Part shown: positions 1-8,501 of the stretch, one piece after another
Position numbering within the stretch: the stretch's first letter is position 1
Layout of the letters: each line of letters starts with the position of its first letter
NCBI GenBank assembly: GCA_036271555.1
Contig: DATBAK010000051.1
Location: 1 to 59,731, forward strand
Source: Acidimicrobiia bacterium
GTDB taxonomy: Bacteria > Actinomycetota > Acidimicrobiia > IMCC26256 > PALSA-610
DNA length: 59,731 nt
Direction: 5' to 3'
Notes under the pieces: model-generated
Database searches by the model: none
What the model saw: the letters and a program-made list of their open reading frames with translations, nothing else
Told to the model about the DNA's origin: nothing
Made by a program: the position numbers and the translations under genes

Positions 1-64
1 TAACGCACGGCTTGTCGTAGCCGCGCACTCTTGAACGCGAGCACGCACACTCGCGAACTGGAAC

Positions 65-487
65 CTACGTCCAGCCGTTCCGCCTTCGAATCACGACTCC
101 CGCCCTCTTCAGTGACTGTCGCACAGTCTCGCCGTCGACACCGAAGTGTTCGCCGACCTTCGCAAGCGACAGGCCCGACTCATAGAGCGTGCGCGCGCGT
201 TCGAGATGTCTTTCGATGACGCCAGCGCGACGCTCGACGCCAGCCCGGTCAAGGTGCTTCATGACGGTGGTGCGATGGATTCCGAAGCGAGCAGCTAATT
301 CAGCGATGCTCTCGCCGTCGAGGTGGGACGTGATCAGGTCGTCAACTTGATCGCTCGTCAGATGTATCTGCGTTTGGCGTTGTCGGACGCGACCTTGGTC
401 CGCATCGCGCGAGCCAGTGCACGCCTGGACTGCCGTGAGTTTCTCAAGTAAAATGGTTGGGTTAGAATAGGATCCGACAAGGTCCAC
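65..487 (-). CDS. Orphan protein with two helix-turn-helix segments
   Basis: The predicted product has 140 residues and probably binds DNA. Two helix-turn-helix-like segments are visible, around residues 50-85 (SIAELAARFGIHRTTVMKHL) and 100-135 (SLAKVGEHFGVDGETVRQSL). Each is followed by a basic RAGV-type tail, so the protein looks like a tandem duplication of one recombinase-type HTH. The family is that of small orphan HTH proteins, and of the C-termini of serine recombinases, in actinobacteria. No catalytic recombinase domain is present, so it may be a free-standing regulator or the remnant of an integrase. The first 40 residues look unconserved, so the true start could be downstream. DNA around 440-480 is clearly more AT-rich than the rest of the window, which fits acquired DNA. 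No operon partner is visible. Specific function unknown. Confidence 0.7.
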   Translation of the reverse strand: MDLVGSYSNPTILLEKLTAVQACTGSRDADQGRVRQRQTQIHLTSDQVDDLITSHLDGESIAELAARFGIHRTTVMKHLDRAGVERRAGVIERHLERARTLYESGLSLAKVGEHFGVDGETVRQSLKRAGVVIRRRNGWT

Positions 488-574
488 TCACTCCGATCAG
501 CGAAGCTGACTGCCTTCAGACGCGAGCCCTCGTACAGGGATCGCGTGCCTCGGTCGTCGAAGATGGATCCGCGT

Positions 575-1903
575 TCAGCCGTGGCGACCGTATTGCGCGA
601 CGAAGAGGTCGTCCCCGCCGGCGTAGCCCCGGCGCGATCCCGGTAGCGCGCCCTCGGAGATACCGACTGTCGTCGCGACGCCTTCCGGTGTCGCCGCGAT
701 GGCGTACGCCGAGTCGTCGGCGGCGCTCCCGAGCTGATGGACCCAAGCAGTACGCAGCCTCGATCCCGCGCCCGGATCAAGGCGCGCGACGAACGCGTCC
801 GAGTCGCCCGCGGAGCTCTCCAGCGAGCCCGGGAGCGTGCCCGCGGTGCTCCCGGTGATGAAGACGTCGTCGGCGTCGTCGACCGCGATCCCTTTCGCCT
901 GGTCGCTGTGGTTCGAGCCGAGCTGGGTGGTGCGCAGCAACGCGCCGCCGGCGTCGAACTCCATCACGAGAGCGTCCTGGTCGCCGGGTGTGCCGGGCAG
1001 CGCGCCGGTCCAGCCCGCGACGAACGCGTTCCCGGCGGAGTCGACTGCCAGGGCATTGCCGACATCGAACGTCTTGGTCCCGGCGTCGGTGATCCACGAG
1101 CGGGTGCCGTCGTCGTCGAAGTGCGCGACGAAGACGTCGGTCTGTCCCTTGTTCTTCGCCGCACCGGCGAACGAGCCGTTGGTCCAACCGGCGACGTCGA
1201 CACCGCCGCCCGGAGTCACGGCCAAGCCGTCCGCGTACTCGTTGCCGGAGGTCCCGATCAGGTGCACCCAGGCGACGTTCCCCGCGGTGTCGTACTTCGC
1301 GACGAACGCTTCGATGCTGTCGCCGTGGAGCGCCTCGGGCGCGCCCGGCAGCCGGTCGTACGTGTAGCCCGCTACGTAGACGCTGCCGGTTGCGTCGCCG
1401 GCGACCGCGAAACCGTTCTCGGTGCTCGGACCGCCGAGCAGGTGCGTCCACACGGCATCACCATCAGCGGTGAACCGGGACACGAAGACGTCGTCGTGGC
1501 CCGCGTTGTTCTCCGGCGAACCCGAAGGTGTCCCGCCGGTCGTCCCGACCACATCGACGTTGCCGAGCCCGTCGACCGCGACCGCGTACGCGCCGTCTTG
1601 CGCTCCCGAGCCGAACTGCCGCGTCCACAAACGCTTGCCGCGTGCGTTGAACTTCAACAGAAACGCGTCGTCATTCCCGACGCTCGGCGTCGGCGATCCG
1701 GGAAACGTCCGCTGCGTTTCCCCCACGACGTACTCGTTGTTCGCGGCATCGACCGCGACGCCGAGGCCGGCCTGATACCAGCGAGTGCCGAGCTCGTTCA
1801 CCCAGCGCGGACCCGAAGGCGCCGCGCCCGCAGCCGTGCCGCCGACGGCACCGGCCACGCCGAGCCCGAGGACCAGAGCTCCCACCAACAGACGACGCAT
1901 CAT
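575..1903 (-). CDS. Secreted SBBP-repeat beta-propeller protein
   Basis: A secreted protein of about 442 residues. The start is placed at the ATG at 1903 because a Sec-type signal peptide (MMRRLLVGALVLGLGVAGAV) begins there and AAGGTGG lies a suitable distance upstream; the open frame continues further upstream but looks non-coding. After the signal the protein consists of about seven repeats of roughly 55 residues with the pattern (N/D)-x-Y/V-V-x-G-x-T-x-G-x-(L/F)-P-G followed by D-(A/V)-F-(L/V)-x-(K/R)-(F/Y)-(D/N)-x-x-G. This is the SBBP seven-bladed propeller repeat. A role in surface binding or extracellular structure is an inference. No cell-wall anchor is visible at the C-terminus. It is transcribed away from the molybdenum hydroxylase operon and seems to be monocistronic. 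Confidence 0.85.
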   Translation of the reverse strand: MMRRLLVGALVLGLGVAGAVGGTAAGAAPSGPRWVNELGTRWYQAGLGVAVDAANNEYVVGETQRTFPGSPTPSVGNDDAFLLKFNARGKRLWTRQFGSGAQDGAYAVAVDGLGNVDVVGTTGGTPSGSPENNAGHDDVFVSRFTADGDAVWTHLLGGPSTENGFAVAGDATGSVYVAGYTYDRLPGAPEALHGDSIEAFVAKYDTAGNVAWVHLIGTSGNEYADGLAVTPGGGVDVAGWTNGSFAGAAKNKGQTDVFVAHFDDDGTRSWITDAGTKTFDVGNALAVDSAGNAFVAGWTGALPGTPGDQDALVMEFDAGGALLRTTQLGSNHSDQAKGIAVDDADDVFITGSTAGTLPGSLESSAGDSDAFVARLDPGAGSRLRTAWVHQLGSAADDSAYAIAATPEGVATTVGISEGALPGSRRGYAGGDDLFVAQYGRHG

Positions 1904-2096
1904 CCCGCCCACCCACCTTCTGCGCGAGAGCGCACTGCAGGCTAGGACCGCATCACACACAAAGGCCAGTGATGATTCGGCCAGGAGCGAGAGGCGAACG
2001 GCGACGAGAGCACGTTCTCCAAGGCGGCCGACGCGAGGAGCCACGATCGTTGTCAGGCCCGGGTTGCCGTCGGCGCGGCGCGGGTACGCGTGACGC

Positions 2097-2606
2097 GTGC
2101 CGCCGGAATCGCCACTTGCCCTGACGGTCAACGGTGCGCGCGTCGATGTGGATGTCGATGCGCGCGTGACGCTCCTCGATCTTCTGCGCGAGCTGCTCGG
2201 GCTGACGGGCACGAAGAAGGGTTGCGACCGCGGGCAGTGCGGTGCGTGCACGGTGCTCGTCGAGGGGCGCAGGGTGAACAGCTGCCTCGTGCTCGCGTTG
2301 ACGGTCGCCGGCTGCGAGGTGACGACCGTCGAGGGTCTGGCGAGCGCCGGCGCCCTGTCGCCGTTGCAACGGGCGTTCCTCGAGCACGACGCGTACCAGT
2401 GCGGGTATTGCACGCCCGGTCAACTGTGCTCGGCGACCGCGGCGCTGGCGGAGCTCGGAGCGGGCGCGCCGAGCGCGGTCACCCCCGATGGCACCGGCGC
2501 GCCGATCCTCTCGGCGGAGGAGATCCGGGAGCGCATGAGCGGCAACCTCTGCCGCTGCGCGGCGTATCCGAACATCGTCGATGCCATCCTCGAGGTCGGC
2601 GCGTGA
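2097..2606 (+). CDS. Mo-hydroxylase 2Fe-2S subunit (PaoA/CoxS-like)
   Basis: Iron-sulfur subunit of a heterotrimeric xanthine oxidase-family molybdenum hydroxylase, 169 residues, the usual family length. The plant-type 2Fe-2S ligands are C43, C48, C51 and C63; the second 2Fe-2S cluster is made by the CGYC pair (C102, C105) and the CRC pair (C152, C154). These clusters carry electrons from the molybdenum site to the FAD subunit encoded next. The start is GTG. Unlike E. coli PaoA there is no Tat signal ahead of the ferredoxin domain, so the enzyme is probably cytoplasmic. The stop overlaps the GTG of the FAD subunit by 3 nt, indicating tight translational coupling. The substrate cannot be read from this subunit. 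Confidence 0.95.
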   Translation: MPPESPLALTVNGARVDVDVDARVTLLDLLRELLGLTGTKKGCDRGQCGACTVLVEGRRVNSCLVLALTVAGCEVTTVEGLASAGALSPLQRAFLEHDAYQCGYCTPGQLCSATAALAELGAGAPSAVTPDGTGAPILSAEEIRERMSGNLCRCAAYPNIVDAILEVGA

Positions 2607-3604
2607 GGGAGTTCCGCTACGAGCGCGCGCCCGACCGGGCGACGGCCGTCGCGCTCGCCGGTCAGTCGGCCGCCAAGCTGCTCGGCGGCGGGACGAACCT
2701 CGTCGACCTGATGAAGATCGGTGTCGAGCGTCCCGAGCTCCTGGTCGACACGACCGCGCTCGGGCTCGGAGCCATGGAGACCCTCGCCGACGGCACGCTC
2801 CGCGTCGGTGCGTCGGTGCGCAACGCCGACCTCGCGCAGGACCAGCGGGTTCGCGACGCCGCGCCGGTGCTGTCGCAGGCACTGCTCTCGGGAGCGTCCG
2901 GTCAGCTGCGCAACATGGCGACGGTCGGCGGCAACCTGCTCCAGCGCACGCGGTGTCCCTTCTTCCAGGACGTCACCAAGCCGTGCAACAAACGCAGCCC
3001 CGGGTCGGGATGTCCGGCGCGCGCGTCGGCAGTCCGCGACCTCGCGATTCTCGGTGCGTCCGAACAGTGCGTCGCGACCCATCCGTCCGACATGGCGGTT
3101 GCATTGGCGGCGCTCGACGCGTCGGTCACCATCGACGACTCGACGGGCACGCGATCGCTCCCGCTCGCGGCGTTGTACCGGCTGCCCGGCGACCGGCCGG
3201 AGCTCGACACGAACCTGCCGCACGGCGCACTCGTCGTGGGTGTCGACGTGCCGGCACTCCCGGCCGGAGCTCGAAGCGGCTATCGCAAGGTTCGCGACCG
3301 CGCGTCGTTCGGCTTCGCGCTCGCGTCGGTCGCCGTTGTGCTGCTGCTCGACGGCCGCGACGTCGCCGACGTTCGCATCGCGCTCGGCGGCGTCGCCCAC
3401 ATGCCGTGGCGCGCGCGCAAAGCGGAGGCGCTGCTCGTCGGCCATACCGTGACGCCGGCGCGCGTCGCGGGCGCGATTGCCGTCGAGCTCGACGGCGCGC
3501 AGCCTCTGCGTGGCAATGCGTTCAAGGTCGCGCTCGTCGAGCGGCTCGTCACCAGCACCGTCTGCGCGCTTGCCGACGTCGACCCCGACGGAGGGTCGGC
3601 GTGA
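2603..3604 (+). CDS. Mo-hydroxylase FAD subunit with PaoB-type [4Fe-4S] insert
   Basis: FAD-binding subunit of the same enzyme, 333 residues. FAD-contact motifs are visible near the N-terminus (KLLGGGTNLVDLMK) and at about residues 108-115 (ATVGGNLLQ). Directly after the second motif comes a cysteine-rich stretch with CPFF, PCNKR and PGSGC. This is the signature that carries an extra [4Fe-4S] cluster in E. coli PaoB (YagS) and is absent from CoxM-type subunits. The complex is therefore closer to PaoABC aldehyde oxidoreductase than to CO dehydrogenase. The GTG start at 2603 overlaps the previous stop, and the stop overlaps the GTG of the Mo subunit. The final acceptor (oxygen, quinone or a ferredoxin) cannot be decided from the sequence. 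Confidence 0.92.
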   Translation: MREFRYERAPDRATAVALAGQSAAKLLGGGTNLVDLMKIGVERPELLVDTTALGLGAMETLADGTLRVGASVRNADLAQDQRVRDAAPVLSQALLSGASGQLRNMATVGGNLLQRTRCPFFQDVTKPCNKRSPGSGCPARASAVRDLAILGASEQCVATHPSDMAVALAALDASVTIDDSTGTRSLPLAALYRLPGDRPELDTNLPHGALVVGVDVPALPAGARSGYRKVRDRASFGFALASVAVVLLLDGRDVADVRIALGGVAHMPWRARKAEALLVGHTVTPARVAGAIAVELDGAQPLRGNAFKVALVERLVTSTVCALADVDPDGGSA

Positions 3605-5706
3605 CGTTGACGAGGGCGACCGGCGACCGCAGGGTGCGCGTCGAAGGGCCCGACAAGGTCAGCGGCCGCGCGGTCTACGCATACGAGCACCGCATCGACC
3701 GCGTCGCGTACGGCCGCGCGGTGGGCGCAACGGTCGCGCGCGGCAGGGTGATCGACGTCGACGTCGAATCCGCGCTCGCCGACCCCGCAGTGCTCGCCGT
3801 CCTCTGGTTCGGCAACGCGCCGCGACTCGCGACGGACGAACCGTCGGAGCTCTCGATCCTGCAAACGGACCGCGTGGCGTACCGCGGGCAGATCGTCGCG
3901 CTCGTCGTCGCGGAATCGCTCGAGACCGCGACGGAAGCGGCTGAACGGCTCGACATCCGGTACGCGGAGGAGCCGTTCGCAGTCGAGCTGCGCGTCGACG
4001 ATCCCGAGCTGTACGCGCCGGAGAAGGTCAATCCCGGCTTCCCGACCGACACGAACGAGGGCGACGTCGAGGCCGCGCTCGCGCGCGCCGCCTGCTCCGT
4101 CGACGCGGTGTACCGAACGCCGGCGTACCACAACAATCCGATGGAGCCGCACGCCGCGATCGCCGTGTGGAACCGTGACGCGCTCACCGTCTACGACTCG
4201 AACCAGGGTGTGTTCCCGGTGCGCGACAAGCTCGCCGAGATCTTCGGTATCCCGCCGGGAGACGTGCATGTGATCAGCGAGCATGTCGGCGGTGCGTTCG
4301 GTTCGAAGGGCACGCCCCGCCCGATCGTCGTCGGTGCGGCGATGGCGGCGCGGGCCGTCGGCCGACCCGTGAAGCTCGCCGCGACACGCGCGCAGATGTT
4401 CGTGTTCGTCGGCTACCGGACGCCGACGATCCAACGGGTCCGCCTGGGCACCGATGACGACGCGCAGCTGGTCGCGCTCGCGCACGACGTCGTCGAACAG
4501 ACCTCGACGCTCCAGGAGTTCGCGGAGCAGACCGCGGTGCCGTCGCGCATGATGTATGCGTCGCCTCACCGGCGGACGACACACCGGCTCCGCCGGCTCG
4601 ACGTACCGACACCGTCGTGGATGCGCGCGCCCGGTGAATGCCCGGGGATGTACGCGCTCGAATCCGCGATGGACGAGCTCGCGGTCGCGTGCGCGATCGA
4701 TCCGATCGAGCTTCGTGTCCGGAACGAGCCTCGGGTCGACCCCGAGACGGGCAAGCCGTTCCCGAGCCGCCACCTCGTCGAGTGCCTGCGCGAGGGTGCG
4801 CAGCGCATCGGATGGTCGGCGCGCGCGGAGCCAGGCGCGCGTCGCGTCGGACGCGGGCTCGTCGGTCTCGGAGTCGCCGCGTCGACGTATCCGGCGCGCA
4901 CGCGGCCCTCCTCGGCGCGCGCCCGCGCGCTGCCCGACGGCGGCTTCGAGATCGAGATCGCGGCGGCCGACATCGGAACCGGCGCGCGCACGGTGCTCGG
5001 GCAGATCGCGGCCGACGCGCTCGGCGTCGACGCGGCGCGCGTCCGCGTCCGTCTCGGCGACAGCGCCCTTCCGCAGGCGCCGCTCGCAGGCGGATCGATG
5101 GGAACGTCGTCGTGGGGCTTCGCCGTCACGCGTGCGTGCGAACGGCTGCTCGAGTCGATGCACGGTCCCGGGGAGCCGGCCGAGGTGAGCGTGGACACGA
5201 CGGCCGAGCTCGACGCGCGGGAGGAGCGGCCGAGCCATGCATTCGGCGCGCAGTTCGCCGAGGTGCGCGTCGACGTCGACACGGGTGAAGTCCGCGTCTC
5301 TCGTCTCGTCGGTGTGTTCGCGGTGGGTCGCGTGATGAACGCACTCACCGCGCGATCACAGCTGATCGGTGGCATGACCATGGGCCTGTCGATGGCCCTC
5401 CTCGAGGAGAGCGTGCTCGATGCGCAGTTCGGCGACTACCTGAACCACGATCTCGCGCAGTACGAGATCGCGTCGTGCGCCGACGTCGAATCCGTCGACG
5501 TCTCGTGGATCGACGAAGAGGACGACTACGTGAATCCGATGGGCGCCAAGGGCATCGGTGAGATCGGCATCGTCGGTACCGCAGCGGCGATCGCCAACGC
5601 GACCTTCAATGCTACGGGGGTGCGGGTCCGCGATCTGCCGATTCGCCTCGACGCGATGGTCGGATCGGTCGCGCCGTCGGCACCGGAACGGGAGGATGGA
5701 CGATGA
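3601..5706 (+). CDS. Mo-hydroxylase molybdopterin-cytosine-dinucleotide subunit
   Basis: Catalytic subunit, 701 residues. The N-terminal hammerhead domain begins with RVRVEGPDKVSGRAVYAYE, and the Mo-cofactor domains follow. HVGGAFGSKG (about residues 226-236) is the conserved molybdenum-pocket glycine motif, and GAKGIGEIG (about 647-655) supplies the catalytic base glutamate. The active-site loop is not the cysteine-containing VAYRCSFR of CO dehydrogenase, so aldehyde, purine or another N-heterocycle is more likely. At 701 residues it is slightly short of the usual 730-780. GTG start overlapping the FAD subunit stop; the stop TGA overlaps the ATG of the nitroreductase gene. No maturation genes (xdhC, mobA-like) are in the window. 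Confidence 0.93.
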   Translation: MTLTRATGDRRVRVEGPDKVSGRAVYAYEHRIDRVAYGRAVGATVARGRVIDVDVESALADPAVLAVLWFGNAPRLATDEPSELSILQTDRVAYRGQIVALVVAESLETATEAAERLDIRYAEEPFAVELRVDDPELYAPEKVNPGFPTDTNEGDVEAALARAACSVDAVYRTPAYHNNPMEPHAAIAVWNRDALTVYDSNQGVFPVRDKLAEIFGIPPGDVHVISEHVGGAFGSKGTPRPIVVGAAMAARAVGRPVKLAATRAQMFVFVGYRTPTIQRVRLGTDDDAQLVALAHDVVEQTSTLQEFAEQTAVPSRMMYASPHRRTTHRLRRLDVPTPSWMRAPGECPGMYALESAMDELAVACAIDPIELRVRNEPRVDPETGKPFPSRHLVECLREGAQRIGWSARAEPGARRVGRGLVGLGVAASTYPARTRPSSARARALPDGGFEIEIAAADIGTGARTVLGQIAADALGVDAARVRVRLGDSALPQAPLAGGSMGTSSWGFAVTRACERLLESMHGPGEPAEVSVDTTAELDAREERPSHAFGAQFAEVRVDVDTGEVRVSRLVGVFAVGRVMNALTARSQLIGGMTMGLSMALLEESVLDAQFGDYLNHDLAQYEIASCADVESVDVSWIDEEDDYVNPMGAKGIGEIGIVGTAAAIANATFNATGVRVRDLPIRLDAMVGSVAPSAPEREDGR

Positions 5707-6218
5707 ACGTGACGGACGCGATCGCGACCCGCCGCAACGTGCGCGAGTACGCCGACGACCCGATCCCTGCCGACGATCTCGATCGGGTGCTCGAGGCCGG
5801 CCGGCGGTCGCCGTCGTCGTCGAACAAGCAACGCTGGGACTACGTCGTCGTCACCGACCGCGATCAGCTCGCCGAGCTCTCGACGGTGTGGCAGGGAGCG
5901 AAGCACATCGCGTCGTCGGCCGCGACGATCGCGCTCGTCGCGCCGGTTGCCGACGACGAATACGCACGTGACTCGACGCACTACGACCTCGGTCAGACGA
6001 CGATCTGCCTCATGCTCGCGGCCGTCGAGCTGGGCATCGGCAGCGCCCACGCCAAGGTCGAGGACCAGCGACGAGCGCAGGAGATCCTCGGCTTCCCCGA
6101 AGATCGGTTCTGTCCGTGGCTCGTCGCCCTCGGCTACCCGGCCGATCGCCCGCTACGGGTGATCGAGCATCCGAAGCGGCGACCGTTCGGCGACGTCGTC
6201 CATCGCGGCCGCTGGTGA
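5703..6218 (+). CDS. Nitroreductase-family FMN oxidoreductase
   Basis: A 171-residue nitroreductase-fold protein. The N-terminal FMN motif RRNVREYADDPIPADDL and the following EAGRRSPSSSNKQRW (residues about 30-45) are typical of the family, as is the C-terminal LGYPADRP. It starts with an ATGA overlap on the molybdenum subunit, so it is the fourth gene of the operon. It may reduce a quinone, a nitro compound or an enone related to the substrate of the hydroxylase; this is inferred from context only. It is shorter than classic homodimeric nitroreductases (about 200-220 residues), consistent with the small subfamily. Confidence 0.88.
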   Translation: MNVTDAIATRRNVREYADDPIPADDLDRVLEAGRRSPSSSNKQRWDYVVVTDRDQLAELSTVWQGAKHIASSAATIALVAPVADDEYARDSTHYDLGQTTICLMLAAVELGIGSAHAKVEDQRRAQEILGFPEDRFCPWLVALGYPADRPLRVIEHPKRRPFGDVVHRGRW

Positions 6219-6311
6219 CGTCGGAGCGCCGTCGCGATTCCTGGAGTGCCCCCGGCGTCGGTCGCATCGCCGGCGGCTACTCGCGACGAGCGACGGCAGA
6301 AGGAGTCGACG

Positions 6312-7016
6312 ATGAGCCTCACACTGGGACGAGGGCCACTCGGTCGGGAGCAAGCCGGTGAGTTGAACCTCACTCTCCCCGACAAGGTCGTGTACGTCGA
6401 GCCGCTCGGTCGACGCGTTCGCGGGGTGCGCGGCGGCGAGACCGTCGTCGACAGCGACGACGCCAAGCTCGTACACGTGTCGGGAGAACTGCCGCGGTAC
6501 GTGTTTCCCGAGAAGCATGTGCGCGTCGACGCGGAGCCGCATCCCGACGTCGACGGTCACGTCACGGTCGACTGGGCTGCGGTCGACGCATGGTACGAAG
6601 AGGATGAGCGCGTGTTCGTTCATCCGAGGGATCCGTACCACCGCATCGACACGTTCGCGACTTCGCGCCGCGTCGAGGTGCGCATCGACGGCGAGACCCT
6701 CGCATCGTCGACGCGTGCGCTCGCACTCTTCGAGACGGCACTGCCGGTCCGCTATTACCTCCCGCGAGCCGATGTGTGCATGGACGCGCTGCGTCCGAGC
6801 TCCACCGTGACCGAATGCGCGTACAAGGGCACCGCGCGGCACTGGTCCGCGGTGCTCGACAGCCGAGAAACGCGCGACGTCGCCTGGACCTACGAGCACG
6901 ACGTACGCCGCGAGGGCGAGCGCGTGCACGGTCTCATCGCTTTCTACAACGAGCGTGTCGACTTCGAGGTCGACGGCATCCGACTCGATCGTCCGCGCAC
7001 ACCATGGTCCACGTGA
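6312..7016 (+). CDS. DUF427 protein, two-domain
   Basis: A 234-residue DUF427 protein. The start at ATG 6312 is chosen because AGAAGGAG precedes it by about 8 nt; the frame is open further upstream. Two DUF427-like halves can be seen: residues 25-80 (KVVYVEPLGRRVRG ... VVDSDDAKLVHVSGELPRYVFP) and 125-225 (RVEVRIDGETLASSTRALAL ... ALPVRYYLPRADV ... CAYKGTARHWS ... AWTYEHDV). The biochemical role of DUF427 is not established. It follows the nitroreductase by 93 nt in the same direction and may be the last gene of the operon, or have its own promoter. Confidence 0.88.
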   Translation: MSLTLGRGPLGREQAGELNLTLPDKVVYVEPLGRRVRGVRGGETVVDSDDAKLVHVSGELPRYVFPEKHVRVDAEPHPDVDGHVTVDWAAVDAWYEEDERVFVHPRDPYHRIDTFATSRRVEVRIDGETLASSTRALALFETALPVRYYLPRADVCMDALRPSSTVTECAYKGTARHWSAVLDSRETRDVAWTYEHDVRREGERVHGLIAFYNERVDFEVDGIRLDRPRTPWST

Positions 7017-7140
7017 GCCGCGGGACGCGAGAGGGATGAGCGCGTAGAGCGGGCCCACCGCTGCGAACGGGGAAGCGCTCCGCCGTTGGGTGCGGCAGAC
7101 CACGCCGTGAACGCTCGTCATTGCGACTCGGCGCCGTTCT

Positions 7141-7166
7141 TTACATACGTACAGAGGTGTATGTAA
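7141..7166. promoter_or_regulatory. Palindromic operator candidate upstream of tetR
   Basis: A perfect 8-bp inverted repeat, TTACATAC (7141-7148) and GTATGTAA (7159-7166), with a 10-nt spacer. It lies immediately upstream of the TetR-type gene that starts at 7177. Its size and symmetry fit a TetR dimer site. The right arm also contains a -10-like TATGTA (7160-7165), so binding there would block the promoter. Autoregulation and control of the downstream DUF169/LDI-like genes is inferred. Confidence 0.65.
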
Positions 7167-7176
7167 CATCCCAACC

Positions 7177-7773
7177 GTGGCACCGGCGGGGGGAGTGGCA
7201 GCGCGGGAGCGGCGCACCCAGCGGGAACGCAGCGACTCGACCAAGACGCGGCTCGCCGACGCCGCGATCGAATCGTTGGTCGATCGCGGATGGGCCGCGA
7301 CGACGGTCGTCGAAGTGTGCGCGCGGGCAGGAGTGACCCGCGGCGCGTTCCATCACCACTACGACGGCCTCGCCGAGCTGCTCGCCGACGCGCTGCGCCG
7401 TCTCTACGACGAGCTCGTCGCTCGCAGCGGCGACTGGCGCGTCGACGTTGCGGGCCGACTCGACGCCGCATGGTCGGCGCTCGCGACGCCGAACTTCAAG
7501 GCGGTCATCGAGGTCTGGCTCGCGATGGCGAACGATCCCGAGCTCGCGGTCGAGATCGGACCGGTCGTCGCCGACTTCGCGTCGTTGATCGCGTTCGACG
7601 CGCGCGCGCTGCCGGTGAAGCAGCGGGCCGCGGCGCGTACGTTCTACGTGCTCGCGCGCGAAACGATGATCGGGCTCGCGCTCGGGCGCGCGACGAACGG
7701 CGGTAGGGCGCTGCCCCACGAGCGCGCCGTCCTCGCGGAGCTGAAGCGGCAGGCCCGCGCCGTCACGTCGTGA
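7177..7773 (+). CDS. TetR-family regulator
   Basis: A 198-residue TetR-type repressor. The N-terminal HTH covers about residues 20-65, with the typical ESLVDRGWAATTVVEVCARAG and GVTRGAFHHHYDGLAELL segments. The C-terminal ligand domain is unremarkable. The GTG start at 7177 lies only 10 nt after the palindrome, and no ribosome-binding site is visible, so the mRNA may be nearly leaderless. Its stop overlaps a GTG in the next frame and the DUF169 gene begins 15 nt later, so the regulator is the first gene of a three-gene cassette with a DUF169 protein and an LDI-like enzyme. The ligand is probably a substrate or product of that enzyme; this is inference. Confidence 0.92.
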   Translation: MAPAGGVAARERRTQRERSDSTKTRLADAAIESLVDRGWAATTVVEVCARAGVTRGAFHHHYDGLAELLADALRRLYDELVARSGDWRVDVAGRLDAAWSALATPNFKAVIEVWLAMANDPELAVEIGPVVADFASLIAFDARALPVKQRAAARTFYVLARETMIGLALGRATNGGRALPHERAVLAELKRQARAVTS

Positions 7774-7787
7774 ACAAGGAGCATCGG

Positions 7788-8501
7788 ATGGACGACAATC
7801 CTGCGCTCGCGGACCGGCTCGTCGCCGCACTCCGCCTGACTGCGGTGCCGGTCGCAGTCACATTCCACGGGACGGGCGCGCCGCCCTTCGACGGCACGTA
7901 CCCGGCGCCGGCCGACGACGGCCGAACCGGTGCCGTGCCCGCCGGCTGTGTGTTCTGGATGCACGCCGAGAACCGCACGTTCACGACGCGGGCGGACGAT
8001 CACGCGAACTGCAGCGTCGGCTCGCTCACGCACGGTTTCATCGACCTGGAGGCTGCCGCGACGCATCACGACGTGGCGTCGTTGGTCGAGGCGGGCTGGG
8101 TGTCGCCCGATGTCTTCCCCGACCTCCCCGTGGTCGTCGATGCACCCGAGGCCATCGCGTACGGGCCGTTGCGCGACGCACAAGACCAACCGGATGTCGT
8201 GCTCGTGCGCATGGACGCGGCAGGCGTGATGACACTGCTCGCCGCGGTGCCCGACGCGCGCGTCGAGGGCAAGCCGCAGTGCCGGATCGTGGTGCTCGCC
8301 AAAGACCATGACGCGGTCGCAGTGAGCGCGGGCTGCGCGCTCAGCCGTGCGCGAACGGGTATGGCGGCGTCGGACCTGACGTGCGCGATCCCGGGCCGTC
8401 GTCTCGGAGAGGTCGTCGCCGCGATCGAAGCCGCGGGGGCCGCCGACGCGATCGTCGCCGACTACGCGCACGCCGACGCGGCGCGGTTCGTCGCGTCATG
8501 A
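7788..8501 (+). CDS. DUF169-family protein
   Basis: A 237-residue protein of the DUF169 type, a family of unknown biochemical role that contains conserved cysteines. Cysteines sit in AGCVFWMHAE (about residue 47), HANCSVGS (about 72), and the pair CRIVVLAK and GCALSRA/LTCAIPG in the C-terminal half. The ATG at 7788 is preferred over the GTG at 7770 because AAGGAG sits 6 nt upstream of it. The stop overlaps the ATG of the LDI-like gene (ATGA), so the two are translated together. The cysteine pattern suggests metal or cofactor binding, but this has not been shown for the family as far as I can state. Confidence 0.82.
   Translation: MDDNPALADRLVAALRLTAVPVAVTFHGTGAPPFDGTYPAPADDGRTGAVPAGCVFWMHAENRTFTTRADDHANCSVGSLTHGFIDLEAAATHHDVASLVEAGWVSPDVFPDLPVVVDAPEAIAYGPLRDAQDQPDVVLVRMDAAGVMTLLAAVPDARVEGKPQCRIVVLAKDHDAVAVSAGCALSRARTGMAASDLTCAIPGRRLGEVVAAIEAAGAADAIVADYAHADAARFVAS

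Noticed and set aside
80-110. tRNA-like GTTCGAATC element near the left end
   Set aside because: No cloverleaf could be drawn around it, and it lies at the end of the HTH gene.
3601-5706. CO dehydrogenase large subunit (coxL)
   Set aside because: The form I active-site motif VAYRCSFR is absent and the FAD subunit is of PaoB type.
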